The notes beneath the pieces are model-generated. The model was not told the DNA's origin. It made no database searches and saw nothing but the letters and a program-made list of their open reading frames with translations. The position numbers were made by a program, and so were the translations under genes. DNA of 13,779 nt from Pseudomonadota bacterium (GTDB lineage: Bacteria > Myxococcota > Polyangia > GCA-2747355 > JACKDQ01), in NCBI GenBank assembly GCA_030591195.1, contig JAUVBO010000011.1, positions 1-13,779 of the forward strand, in the 5' to 3' direction. Position 1 is the first letter of the stretch; each line of letters opens with the position of its first letter. Below are positions 1-6,437 of the stretch, in pieces.

Positions 1-1
1 G

Positions 2-385
2 GACGGCAGCGGCACGTCCGGATCGGCCAAGGTAACCAACACCGCCAACACCAGTCGGGGAGGCACCCCGTATGGCATGAAGCAGTGCGTCGAGCTGAGC
101 CCGGGCACCACCTATCAGATGTGGGCGATGGTCTTCATCCCGACCCAGGGCGTCGCAGGCAGCGCCCAGCTCAAGTCGTTCATCTACCCGGATCCGAACT
201 GCTACGGGTCGCCGACGACGACCATCGGCGGCGGCACCGTGACCACCAACGCCTGGACCCAGCTCACGCACACCTTCACCACCACCACCGCCGTGTGGGT
301 CAACGTCGGGCTGACAGCGAGCAAGCCGGTGAGCAGCCCAGACTTCTGGGTCTTCTACGACAACGTGCTGCTGCGGCAGCTGTAG
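2..385 (+). CDS. C-terminal part of a secreted jelly-roll / carbohydrate-binding-type protein (5' truncated by the window edge)
   Basis: The reading frame is open from the first bases of the window to a TAG at 383-385, so the gene starts upstream; the internal ATG at 77 is not needed as a start. About 127 residues are visible. The segment is rich in Thr, Ser, Gly and Val with alternating polar and hydrophobic stretches such as TYQMWAMVF, AWTQLTHTF and FWVFYDNVLL. The closing pattern, a Thr-rich strand followed by FYDNV and a short end, is the usual look of the last strands of a CBM4/9-type or related beta-sandwich domain ('...v.lDdv.l'). This suggests an extracellular carbohydrate-binding or adhesion module at the end of a larger secreted protein. 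The catalytic or other domains lie outside the window, so the overall function is unknown. The next gene begins 30 bp downstream on the same strand. Confidence 0.7.
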   Translation, partial: DGSGTSGSAKVTNTANTSRGGTPYGMKQCVELSPGTTYQMWAMVFIPTQGVAGSAQLKSFIYPDPNCYGSPTTTIGGGTVTTNAWTQLTHTFTTTTAVWVNVGLTASKPVSSPDFWVFYDNVLLRQL

Positions 386-415
386 CCCTGCCGCTTCCCG
401 CCGGGAGGAGAGACG

Positions 416-1216
416 ATGCGCGTTATCACGCTGGTGCTGGCGGGGCTGCTGCTGGCGCCACGGGCCCAGGCCGCGGACGAGAACCTTAACAAGGCCAAGG
501 TGCTGTTCAAGCGGGCCGACATCGACTACCGCAGCGCCGAGTTCAAGAAGGCGCTCTCCGGATACGTCGCGGCGCTCCAGCTGGCCCCCCGCCCGAGCAT
601 CATCTTCAACATCGCCCAGTGCCACCGGCAGCTGCATAACCACCAGCGGGCGCTGTTCTACTACCGGCTCTACCTATCGGACTGGGCGCGGGAAAACCCG
701 ACCGCGCCCCATCGCGTGGAGGTCAAGGGGCACATCAGCCGGCTCGAAGAGCTGGTCAAGCAGGGCGCGCAACGCCAGCAGCAGGCCCAGCCGACTTCGG
801 CGCCGACCGTCCCAAGAACAGCGACCGCCGCCCCGCCGCCGGCGTCGCGGACGCCACCGGGCAGCCGATCCCCCCACGACCGGGATGCGGGCGAGCCGAG
901 GCGCAGCCGCACCTGGTTGGTCGTCGGGCTGTCGAGCGCCGGCGTCGCGCTCGCCTCCGGCGTCGCGGCGATCGCCCTGCACGTCAAGGCCGGCGGCGAG
1001 TTCGAGACCACCGAGACCGGCGAACCCAACCCCGACTACACCGCTCCGCGCAACGCGGGCCACGCCCTCTACGCCCTGGCGGGCGTCGCTGCGGTGGCCT
1101 CGGCGGTGACGCTGAGTCTCTACTACTTCGGCGGCAGCGAGCCGATGCGGTCCTCCGATGTCGCCGTCGTACCCCTGGCCGGCGGCGCGCTGGTCGGCGG
1201 GACCTTCCGCTTCTGA
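416..1216 (+). CDS. Exported TPR protein with two C-terminal membrane segments
   Basis: The protein has 266 residues. The ATG follows GGAGG at 404-408 with good spacing. Residues 1-20 form a Sec signal peptide ending in AQA before ADE. Residues about 25-90 form two TPR-like helical hairpins (KAKVLFKRADIDYRSAEFKK, then IIFNIAQCHRQL). Residues about 120-165 are a low-complexity Gln/Pro/Ala/Arg linker. Hydrophobic segments at about 167-190 and 213-237 look membrane-embedded, and the chain ends in GGTFRF. Small exported TPR proteins of this plan are common in Myxococcota and usually have no assigned role; a scaffolding role in the envelope is inference. The gene lies 30 bp after the partial secreted protein and ends 10 bp before the convergent dCTP deaminase gene. 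Confidence 0.85.
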   Translation: MRVITLVLAGLLLAPRAQAADENLNKAKVLFKRADIDYRSAEFKKALSGYVAALQLAPRPSIIFNIAQCHRQLHNHQRALFYYRLYLSDWARENPTAPHRVEVKGHISRLEELVKQGAQRQQQAQPTSAPTVPRTATAAPPPASRTPPGSRSPHDRDAGEPRRSRTWLVVGLSSAGVALASGVAAIALHVKAGGEFETTETGEPNPDYTAPRNAGHALYALAGVAAVASAVTLSLYYFGGSEPMRSSDVAVVPLAGGALVGGTFRF

Positions 1217-1229
1217 GCGCCGCGGCTCA
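1214..1229. repeat. 16-bp inverted repeat joining two convergent stop codons
   Basis: TGAGC, a 6-base GC spacer and GCTCA form a short stem. The left arm begins with the stop codon of the TPR gene and the right arm ends with the stop codon of the minus-strand dCTP deaminase gene. It could act as a weak bidirectional pause or terminator for the convergent genes, but it has no T tract on either side, so this is a weak call. Confidence 0.3.
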
Positions 1230-1745
1230 CTGGCGATCGGCGCGCTGATCCTTGAACTTGCCGGCGTAGCGCGCCTCGCCGATGGTGCGCTGGAAGGCGT
1301 ACTGGCAGATCCGCGTCCCCGGCTTGATCAGCATCGGGTTGGGGCTGAAGTTGGTCATCTCGAGGCACTGGTTGTTGTCCAGGCCGGGCTGCATGAAGCT
1401 CGCCGAGATGTGGACCATCAGCCCGAGCCGGGCGAAGGTGCTGCGCCCCTCGAGCCAGCCGCAGAGGCTCGGCGAGGTGGTGATCTTCTCCACCGTCCAG
1501 CCGAGGATCGTCTCGCCGGGCATCAGCAGCAGCCCCTGGGGCGCGGTGACGGTCTCGGTCAGCTCGCGGTAGTCCACCTGATCGTCGACCACCACCACCT
1601 CGCGCGGCTTGCGGAAGACCTTGAAGTGGGGGCTGAGACGCAGGTCGATCGACGCCGGCCCGACGGCCGTCTCGTCGAAGGGGTCGACCCCGATCTCGCC
1701 GCGGGCGATCGCCTTGAGGATCTCGTCGTGGGTTAGGATGCTCAC
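1227..1745 (-). CDS. dcd: dCTP deaminase family protein (dCTP deaminase / dUTPase-like)
   Basis: The 172-residue protein matches the dCTP deaminase fold family, which makes dUTP (or dUMP) from dCTP in the cytoplasm. The start MSILTHDEI resembles the family's usual opening. GPASIDLRL (29-37) and EGRSTFARLGLMVH (99-112) match the conserved active-site block. Glu129 in CLEM takes the place of the catalytic Glu of the LEF/LEL motif. YAGKF..Q near the end is the typical C-terminal signature. I chose the GTG at 1743-1745 because GAGG lies 9 bases upstream and the protein start fits the family. An ATG at 1764-1766 would add seven residues (MTPRQSS) and has a GGAGGGG 13 bases away, so it is possible. 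The motif before the catalytic Glu reads MQPGLDNNQC instead of the common DPG-type loop, so deaminase-only versus bifunctional deaminase/dUTPase activity is open. It is divergent from the leader/Lon-TPR gene. Confidence 0.85.
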   Translation of the reverse strand: MSILTHDEILKAIARGEIGVDPFDETAVGPASIDLRLSPHFKVFRKPREVVVVDDQVDYRELTETVTAPQGLLLMPGETILGWTVEKITTSPSLCGWLEGRSTFARLGLMVHISASFMQPGLDNNQCLEMTNFSPNPMLIKPGTRICQYAFQRTIGEARYAGKFKDQRADRQ

Positions 1746-1924
1746 GCTGCTTTGCCTCGGCGTCATTGTCCGGCCGACACCCCTCCGCTGGCAAGGCCCG
1801 CACCGAAATGTTTCATGCAACCGGTGACATCCGCTGCGACGGAGCCACCGCACCGTCCGTTGGCGACGGCGGTGCCCCTCAGCACCTGGTGTGACGCTCG
1901 CGCCCGAGATTGGCCATCCGGCGG

Positions 1925-2020
1925 CGATTCGCGACCGCCAGGTCGCGTTTCTGCTTCGGATGCGGCATCCAGCCACGATTCACGACCTGGCGGTCGCGTT
2001 TGTGCTTCGGATGCGGCATC
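1925..2020. repeat. 51-bp tandem repeat of hairpins with inverted loops
   Basis: Copies at 1925-1969 and 1976-2020 are 51 bp apart and agree at about 39 of 45 positions. Each copy has CGATTC, then a 6-bp-stem hairpin, then GTTT, then TGCTTCGGATGCGGCATC, which ends in the odd-centred palindrome GATGCGGCATC. Copy 1 has GCGACC-GCCA-GGTCGC and copy 2 has ACGACC-TGGC-GGTCGC. Apart from the first base, the hairpin of copy 2 is the reverse complement of that of copy 1, so the stem is kept and the loop is flipped. A weaker part of a preceding copy is seen at 1915-1930 (about 12 of 16 positions). It resembles extragenic palindromic (REP/BIME-like) DNA or an RNA with two complementary loops. The function is unknown. 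Confidence 0.7.
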
Positions 2021-2035
2021 TCCCCGGGTTACGCC

Positions 2036-2056
2036 CCACCACACTCTCCGTGGTGG
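2036..2056. repeat. Perfect 7-bp-stem hairpin upstream of the leader ORF
   Basis: CCACCAC, the loop ACTCTCC and GTGGTGG form a perfect stem-loop. It is followed directly by another CGATTC (2057-2062), the same hexamer that opens the 51-bp repeat copies. It lies 70 bases before the leader ORF start and could fold in its 5' untranslated RNA or act as an operator. No T tract follows, so an intrinsic terminator is unlikely. Confidence 0.45.
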
Positions 2057-2126
2057 CGATTCCCGCGCCCCCGGCGATCGTGCGAAGATCGGGATCCTGG
2101 CTCGATTCACCAGAGAGAGGGGCTCG

Positions 2127-2213
2127 ATGAAGATCTACTTCAACCACGACTCGAACAACTTCCTCACGGCGCGGCACCGGGTGGGCGCCGAGCCGATGCG
2201 CCGTGACGGCTGA
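2127..2213 (+). CDS. 28-codon leader peptide ORF, probably translationally coupled to the Lon-TPR gene
   Basis: The ATG is preceded by a purine-rich GAGAGAGGGG with a short spacing. The peptide begins MKIYFNHDSNNFL and ends MRRDG. It looks truly coding: 26 of its 27 variable codons end in G or C, even through the Asn, Lys, Ile, Tyr and Phe codons, whereas the same frame just upstream does not keep this bias. Its TGA (2211-2213) is followed by GCC and then the GTG start of the next gene in the same frame, three bases later, and that GTG has no good ribosome-binding site of its own. Termination-reinitiation coupling is therefore likely. I do not recognise the peptide. Alternatives are an N-terminal extension of the next protein read through the TGA, or a sequencing error at the stop. 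Confidence 0.6.
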   Translation: MKIYFNHDSNNFLTARHRVGAEPMRRDG

Positions 2214-2216
2214 GCC

Positions 2217-4136
2217 GTGACGACGACCGAAGAGTCACTGCGAGCGCTCGAGGCGGCTCGCTACCAGGCCGAGATGCTCGGCAACCTGGTGCGCGCTGGC
2301 GAGCTCGCCCGGGCTGCCCGGGCGGACGCCGATGTCGAGGCGCGCTTCTTCCTCGACGCCTTCCTCGCCTGGCTCGCCGAGCATCCCACCGCCTGCTCCG
2401 GTGGCGTGGTCGGCGAGGTGGGCTGCCTGCTCTTCGACGCCCACGGCAGCCAGCAGGCGTTCGTCGCCCGCTTCGGCATCGAGCCCTGTCCGGCCGGCAC
2501 GGGCGGCCCGCTGCTGCCCGCGGGCTGCGGCGCCGAGCTGCACCAGGCGGTGATCGACGCCGAGCTGGCGGTGCTGCGGCTGCTCGCGGGACGCCACCGG
2601 CTCGAGCCGCGGCGGGCCCTGCTCGAGGGCAAGCGGTTCTACCTGCGCGGGCCGCGGGCCACCGAGGCCTTCGTCAAGGACGGTGGCTCGATCGGCGCCG
2701 CCGCCGCGGTGGTGCTCTTTTCGCTCTGGAACGACCTGCCCGTGCCGCCAGGGATCCTGCTCACCGGCTGCATCGGGCCCGGCGGAGCGGTGGGGAAGGT
2801 GTCCCACACCACGGCCAAGGTGCACGCGGCCCTGCGCGAGCAGCCCTCGTCGCGCCTGGTGATCGTGCCTGCCGAGGGGATGGACCTCGAGGCAGAGGAC
2901 GACGCCGACGAGCGCGTCGAGGGGGTCGCGACCCTCGAGGCGTTGCTCGAGCGCCTGTTCGGATCGTCGGCGCTCGAGCTACAGCCGGTCGCCGCGGTCG
3001 ACATCGAGGGGACGGTCCGCAAGGGAATCGAGCTCTACGAGAAGCTCAACAGCTACCGGGCGGCCGAGGAAGTGCTGGGGCTGGCGCTGGCAGCGATCAC
3101 CGCCCGCCGCGAGGCCGCCGGCGATCCGACCCTGCATCGCCCTGAGGAGTTTGCCTGCCGCTGGCGGGTGGGCTCGGCGCTGGTTCACCAGGGGCGGGTG
3201 GAGCAGGCCGACCGGGCCCTCGGCGACGCCCGGCGCCTGGGCGAAGCGCTCTGGCAGGCCGAGGAGCTCGACCCCCGCGACTACCTCGGCCTGCTGGGAA
3301 GCCTCGCGGTGCTGCTGCGCGACCGTTACCGCTACGACGAGGCCGAGGTGCTGCTGCTCGAGACCCTCGAGCTCCAGCGACAGCTGCGCCAGGGCAAGCG
3401 CGAGCGGGCCAAGACCCTCGGCAACCTCGGCGAGCTGTGGACGATCACCGGCGCCTACCAGCGAGCGGAGGAGGTGCTCGAGCGCTGCCGGGCCCACCTC
3501 GAGGCCACCTATCCCGACGAGGTGCCCCGGGCGCTGTGTTACCTGGGCAACCTCGCCCGCCACCGGGGAGACCTCGACCAGGCGATCGCCCGCTACGGCG
3601 AGGGGCTGGCGGCCAACACCCCGGTGCAGTACGGCCGGGCGGCCAACGAGGCGTTCCTTCGCTACGGCCTGGTCCGAGCGCTCGGTCGCGCCGGCCGGCA
3701 CGGCGAGGCGATCGAGCAGGCCGACCTGACCCTGGCCGAGCTGCCGGTCCACGCCCCCTATCCACGCCAGCTGTTGTTGATGCACCGGGGCCTGGCCGCC
3801 ATCGCCGCGGGCGACGAGGGTCGGGGTCGCGCTGACCTGCACGCCGCCGCCGACCTGACCCACGTCCGCGGCAGCCTGCTGCGCTTCGGCGTCACCACTG
3901 CTCTCGGCCAGCTCGCCCTGCACCTGCTGGCAGCCGACCCGACGGCTCAACGCGAACAGGTCGCCCGCTACGCCCTGAGCCTGCTCGACGCCGCGCGCGC
4001 CGTGCCCGGCCTCGACGAGGGAGAGCGGGCCGGGTTGCTCGGCGAACTCGAGGCCACCTTCGGTGGCGCGGCGGTCGTTGGCGAGCCGCGGCGCGCCACA
4101 CTCCTGCGTCAGCTGATCGCGCTCTTCCCCTACTGA
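2217..4136 (+). CDS. Lon-type (S16) peptidase domain without AAA+, fused to TPR repeats
   Basis: The protein has 639 residues. Residues about 125-248 match the Lon proteolytic domain. FVKDGGSIGAA (152-162) carries the nucleophile Ser158 in place of Lon's KDGPSAG, and ILLTGCIGPGG...TTAK ends at Lys201. Ser158 and Lys201 are 43 residues apart, exactly the spacing of Ser679 and Lys722 in E. coli Lon, so the catalytic pair looks intact. SRLVIVPAEG (212-221) matches the strand after the Lys helix. There is no Walker A motif, so any unfolding must come from a partner or the substrates must be accessible. Residues about 270-600 hold roughly seven TPR-like helical pairs, for example at 315-345, 357-392, 398-431, 438-466 and 478-510, fit for binding a partner. 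The GTG start is supported by its position 3 bp after the leader ORF. There is no signal peptide, so it is cytoplasmic. The next gene follows after 39 bp. Confidence 0.8.
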   Translation: MTTTEESLRALEAARYQAEMLGNLVRAGELARAARADADVEARFFLDAFLAWLAEHPTACSGGVVGEVGCLLFDAHGSQQAFVARFGIEPCPAGTGGPLLPAGCGAELHQAVIDAELAVLRLLAGRHRLEPRRALLEGKRFYLRGPRATEAFVKDGGSIGAAAAVVLFSLWNDLPVPPGILLTGCIGPGGAVGKVSHTTAKVHAALREQPSSRLVIVPAEGMDLEAEDDADERVEGVATLEALLERLFGSSALELQPVAAVDIEGTVRKGIELYEKLNSYRAAEEVLGLALAAITARREAAGDPTLHRPEEFACRWRVGSALVHQGRVEQADRALGDARRLGEALWQAEELDPRDYLGLLGSLAVLLRDRYRYDEAEVLLLETLELQRQLRQGKRERAKTLGNLGELWTITGAYQRAEEVLERCRAHLEATYPDEVPRALCYLGNLARHRGDLDQAIARYGEGLAANTPVQYGRAANEAFLRYGLVRALGRAGRHGEAIEQADLTLAELPVHAPYPRQLLLMHRGLAAIAAGDEGRGRADLHAAADLTHVRGSLLRFGVTTALGQLALHLLAADPTAQREQVARYALSLLDAARAVPGLDEGERAGLLGELEATFGGAAVVGEPRRATLLRQLIALFPY

Positions 4137-4163
4137 GGCCCGTCGGTCCGCGACGGATGGCGG

Positions 4164-4175
4164 TATACTCGCTCC
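4164..4175 (+). promoter_or_regulatory. Putative -10 element placed for leaderless transcription
   Basis: TATACT at 4164-4169 matches the bacterial -10 consensus TATAAT at five of six positions, standing out in very GC-rich DNA. The ATG of the next gene begins seven bases after its last T, which is where transcription would normally start. The gene also has no Shine-Dalgarno sequence. This suggests an internal promoter giving a leaderless mRNA. I see no clear -35 hexamer at the expected distance. Confidence 0.5.
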
Positions 4176-6437
4176 ATGGCCGAGGGTGAGCATCCCCACC
4201 TGTCGATGATGACCCAGACCTGGGTCCGTCGGTTGCAGCCCCAGGCGACCCCGGCCCACGACGCGCTGGTGGTGGTCGGCGGCCCCGCCGCGCTGATCGG
4301 CCGCCGCCTGCCTCTCGACCGCGCGGCGCGGGTGATCGCCGTCGGCAGCGGCCCGCTGGGGGAAGGCCGCCGGCCGGGCGATCCGCTCTGCCTGCCCTCG
4401 ACCCGCCTCGCCGAGCAGCACGCCCGCCTCGAGGCCGCCTCGGGCGGCTGGGAGCTGGTCCACCAGGCGGCGCGCGGCCGGACCTACGTCGGCACGGTGA
4501 AGATCGACCGCCACCGGCTGATCTTCGGCGACGAGGTGCGCCTCGGGGACTTCGTGCTGCTCTTCGTGCCCGCGGCCCTCGGCAGCCTGCCGATGCAGAT
4601 CCTCGACCCGGCCACCGGGCTCTTGACCCCGGTGGTGTTCATGGCCGAGATCTCCCAGATGGCCGCAGCCGCGGCAGGCGGCGCGGACCGGGGAGACTTC
4701 GGGCTGCTGCTGATCCAGATCGAGGGTCTGCGCCAGCTGCTCGCCTTCGCCCCCGGGCTCGAGGCGATGCCACCGGCGGTGACGGGTGCCGAGGCCGACC
4801 CGGAGGCCGTCGGCGGCCCGTCGTTGCGCAGCATCGGCCGGACCCTGCTGCAGAGTCTGCCCGAGGGGGTGGTGGCGACTCGGCTCGAGTCGACCCTCTT
4901 CGCCGCCGCCTGGCAGTCCATCGAGCCGGCGGAGCTGCAGCAGCAGGCGGCGGCGATCACTCGCCGGCTGCTCGAGCTCGGCCTGCCCCTCGAGCTCGGC
5001 CTGCCGACGCTGATCGTCGCCCCGCGGCGCCGCAGCGAGCTCACCGGGCCCCAGGTGCTGACCTCGGCGCTGTCGACCCTCGAGTCCCTGCTCGCCGGCC
5101 AGCGCGGGACCGTGATCGAGGCCGAGCCGCGCGCCGCCGGCCACCTGCTCCGCGACGAGGCGCTGCTGTCGCGGATCCAGCGGACGGCACCCCTGTCGCT
5201 GCTGGCGATGGTCCTGCAGGACGAGGACTACCTGCGCCATCAGCTCGGCAACCGCCGGCTCGCCGGCCAGCGCTGGAACCTGCGCCGGGCGATCCTCTCG
5301 CTCGAGACCCCGCGCCCGGCTCTCGCTGGCGTGCTCGACGAGCGGATCTTCGTCGTCAGCGGCGACCTGGCCGACAGCAAGCTCTCCGACCGGCTGCGGG
5401 CGCGGTTCGCCGAGGTCTCGCCCCACTCGCTGCAGATCGAGCCGCTGACGATCACCGCGCGCGAGCAGCAGCTGACGGCCATCGCGCGCCAGATCCGCGA
5501 CGCCCTCGAGCGGCCGGGGCAGAGCTTCGCCCCCGGGCTGCGCGAGTCGGTGACCAAGCTGCCCACGCCGCTCGCCGCGCCCTACAGCCTGATCTGGGTC
5601 GTCTCGAGCGAGACCGCGCGGCTGATGACGATCCTCGACGCCTTCGAGGCGGCCGTGCGCTTCGTCACCCTCTGCGCCCTGGCCGCGACCCTCGACCGAC
5701 CGGGGCCGACGCCGCCCGAGGTGCGCGCCGCCGTACAGGCACGCGCCCGCCCGCGACTCTCGGTGGGCGAGTGGCTCGGCCTGCTGCGCGAGCTCGGGCC
5801 ACGCCTCGCTGGCCAGGCGTCCCCTCGGGACAGCGGCGAGGACCACCTGCTCGACGCCCTCGGCCGCGCCCTCGGCATCTCGCGACGAAACGTCCAGTGG
5901 GTCGGCCTCGCCGAACGTGAGCTGCTACCCGCGCGCAACCAGTTCACCCACGGCACCCTGGCGCCAAGCGAGCAGGCCGCCGCCGAGGCGGCCCACCGGC
6001 TGCTGCCCGGCCTCAACGCCCTGCTCGGCGCCCTGTCCCCGCTGCGCGCGCTCGAGCTGATCGCGGTGCTGCGATCCGAGCCTCGTCGGCACAGCACCAG
6101 GGTTTGGAGCCGGATCCTCACCGACGCCCGGGAGAACTTCGATGTCCGGGTAGCCTCCTTCCGTGGCAAGCACACGGCGCTCTACCCGGGCTCCTGCTAC
6201 CTCACCGAGCCGGACTACCGCCGGGTGCTCGAGCTGCACCCGTTGGTCCGCCTGGCCCTCTGCCCCCAGTGCGGGCGGGAGGAGATATTCCTCTCCTGCG
6301 GACTGCCACGGATCGGCCACGCGCTGGAGATGAGCGCGGTGACCACCGGCCACCGGCTCAAGTGGACGCCCGAGGAGGAGGACCTGCCGGAGGGGCTGGC
6401 CGCGGTGCTCGGCGGCGACGACGGGGTCCAGCGGTGA
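4176..6437 (+). CDS. FHA-like, degenerate tandem GGDEF and HEPN-like multidomain protein
   Basis: The protein has 753 residues and no signal peptide. Residues about 45-132 look like an FHA fold (QHARLEAASGGWEL, then RLIFGDEVRLGDFVLLF), but the conserved Ser of SxxH is Ala79 before His82, and the Asn-Gly of the phosphopeptide loop is missing. Residues about 141-283 resemble GGDEF (LDPATGL at 143-149; LLLIQIEGL), with the GGDEF signature replaced by ESTLF (238-242). Residues about 326-425 look like a second GGDEF-type fold, also without the motif. Neither should make c-di-GMP. Residues about 478-630 form a helical block with RNQFTH at 587-592, the RNxxxH signature of HEPN domains, many of which are RNases. 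The C-terminal region has CPQC at 696-699 and a later Cys708, too few for a clear zinc site. It ends overlapping the kinase start by 4 bp. Domain calls after FHA are moderate in certainty. Confidence 0.65.
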   Translation: MAEGEHPHLSMMTQTWVRRLQPQATPAHDALVVVGGPAALIGRRLPLDRAARVIAVGSGPLGEGRRPGDPLCLPSTRLAEQHARLEAASGGWELVHQAARGRTYVGTVKIDRHRLIFGDEVRLGDFVLLFVPAALGSLPMQILDPATGLLTPVVFMAEISQMAAAAAGGADRGDFGLLLIQIEGLRQLLAFAPGLEAMPPAVTGAEADPEAVGGPSLRSIGRTLLQSLPEGVVATRLESTLFAAAWQSIEPAELQQQAAAITRRLLELGLPLELGLPTLIVAPRRRSELTGPQVLTSALSTLESLLAGQRGTVIEAEPRAAGHLLRDEALLSRIQRTAPLSLLAMVLQDEDYLRHQLGNRRLAGQRWNLRRAILSLETPRPALAGVLDERIFVVSGDLADSKLSDRLRARFAEVSPHSLQIEPLTITAREQQLTAIARQIRDALERPGQSFAPGLRESVTKLPTPLAAPYSLIWVVSSETARLMTILDAFEAAVRFVTLCALAATLDRPGPTPPEVRAAVQARARPRLSVGEWLGLLRELGPRLAGQASPRDSGEDHLLDALGRALGISRRNVQWVGLAERELLPARNQFTHGTLAPSEQAAAEAAHRLLPGLNALLGALSPLRALELIAVLRSEPRRHSTRVWSRILTDARENFDVRVASFRGKHTALYPGSCYLTEPDYRRVLELHPLVRLALCPQCGREEIFLSCGLPRIGHALEMSAVTTGHRLKWTPEEEDLPEGLAAVLGGDDGVQR
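4971..5006 (+). repeat. In-frame 18-bp tandem duplication
   Basis: CTCGAGCTCGGCCTGCCC is followed directly by a second copy that differs only in its last base. It encodes LELGLP twice (residues 266-277) at the end of the first degenerate GGDEF domain of the FHA-like protein. It keeps the reading frame and looks like a recent replication-slippage event. Confidence 0.8.

Larger units (their letters stand above)
1746..2126. other. Intergenic region between divergent genes
   Basis: About 380 bases separate the dCTP deaminase gene (minus) from the leader ORF (plus). I see no convincing gene. Several frames are open because of high GC, but their third-position composition does not look coding. The left part (1767-1914) shows no clear element apart from a GGAGGGG on the minus strand before the alternative dcd ATG. 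The right part holds the 51-bp tandem repeat (1925-2020) and a 7-bp-stem hairpin (2036-2056). The promoters of both flanking genes should lie here, but I found no convincing -35/-10 pair. Confidence 0.6.

Noticed and set aside
1227..1745. An antiphage dCTP deaminase belonging to the neighbouring cluster
   Set aside because: It is on the opposite strand, separated by about 380 bp, and looks like the ordinary small housekeeping enzyme; adjacency alone is not enough.
1746..1976. N-terminal extension of the dCTP deaminase to 1976
   Set aside because: The extra residues are Arg-rich and unlike the family, and they run into the repeat region. Good family-like starts exist at 1745 and 1766.
1915..2020. 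A CRISPR array
   Set aside because: There are only two clear copies with a 6-bp gap, no spacers, and no cas genes nearby.
1891..2130. A repeat-containing small protein encoded across the 51-bp repeat (51 is divisible by three)
   Set aside because: All three plus frames are open here, none shows the strong G/C third-position bias of the real genes, and the hairpin structure explains the repeat better.
2211..2213. Selenocysteine at the TGA between the leader ORF and the Lon-TPR gene
   Set aside because: No selenoprotein family is recognised, the position is far from any catalytic motif, and I see no clear SECIS-like stem-loop just downstream.
2979..5846. A 955-codon open frame on the minus strand, opposite the Lon-TPR and FHA-like genes
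   Set aside because: Its residues are a monotonous Gly/Ala/Arg/Gln/Leu mix with no recognisable domain, and the plus strand carries clear domains. Long antisense frames are expected in genes whose codons nearly all end in G or C.
6104..6433. An in-frame upstream extension of the kinase from an ATG at 6104
   Set aside because: It lies inside the FHA-like gene in another frame and is Pro/Arg/Gly-rich without domain features. The GTG overlapping the previous stop is the natural coupled start.
4176..6437. An active diguanylate cyclase
   Set aside because: The GGDEF signature is ESTLF in the first domain and absent in the second, so GTP-cyclising activity is not supported.
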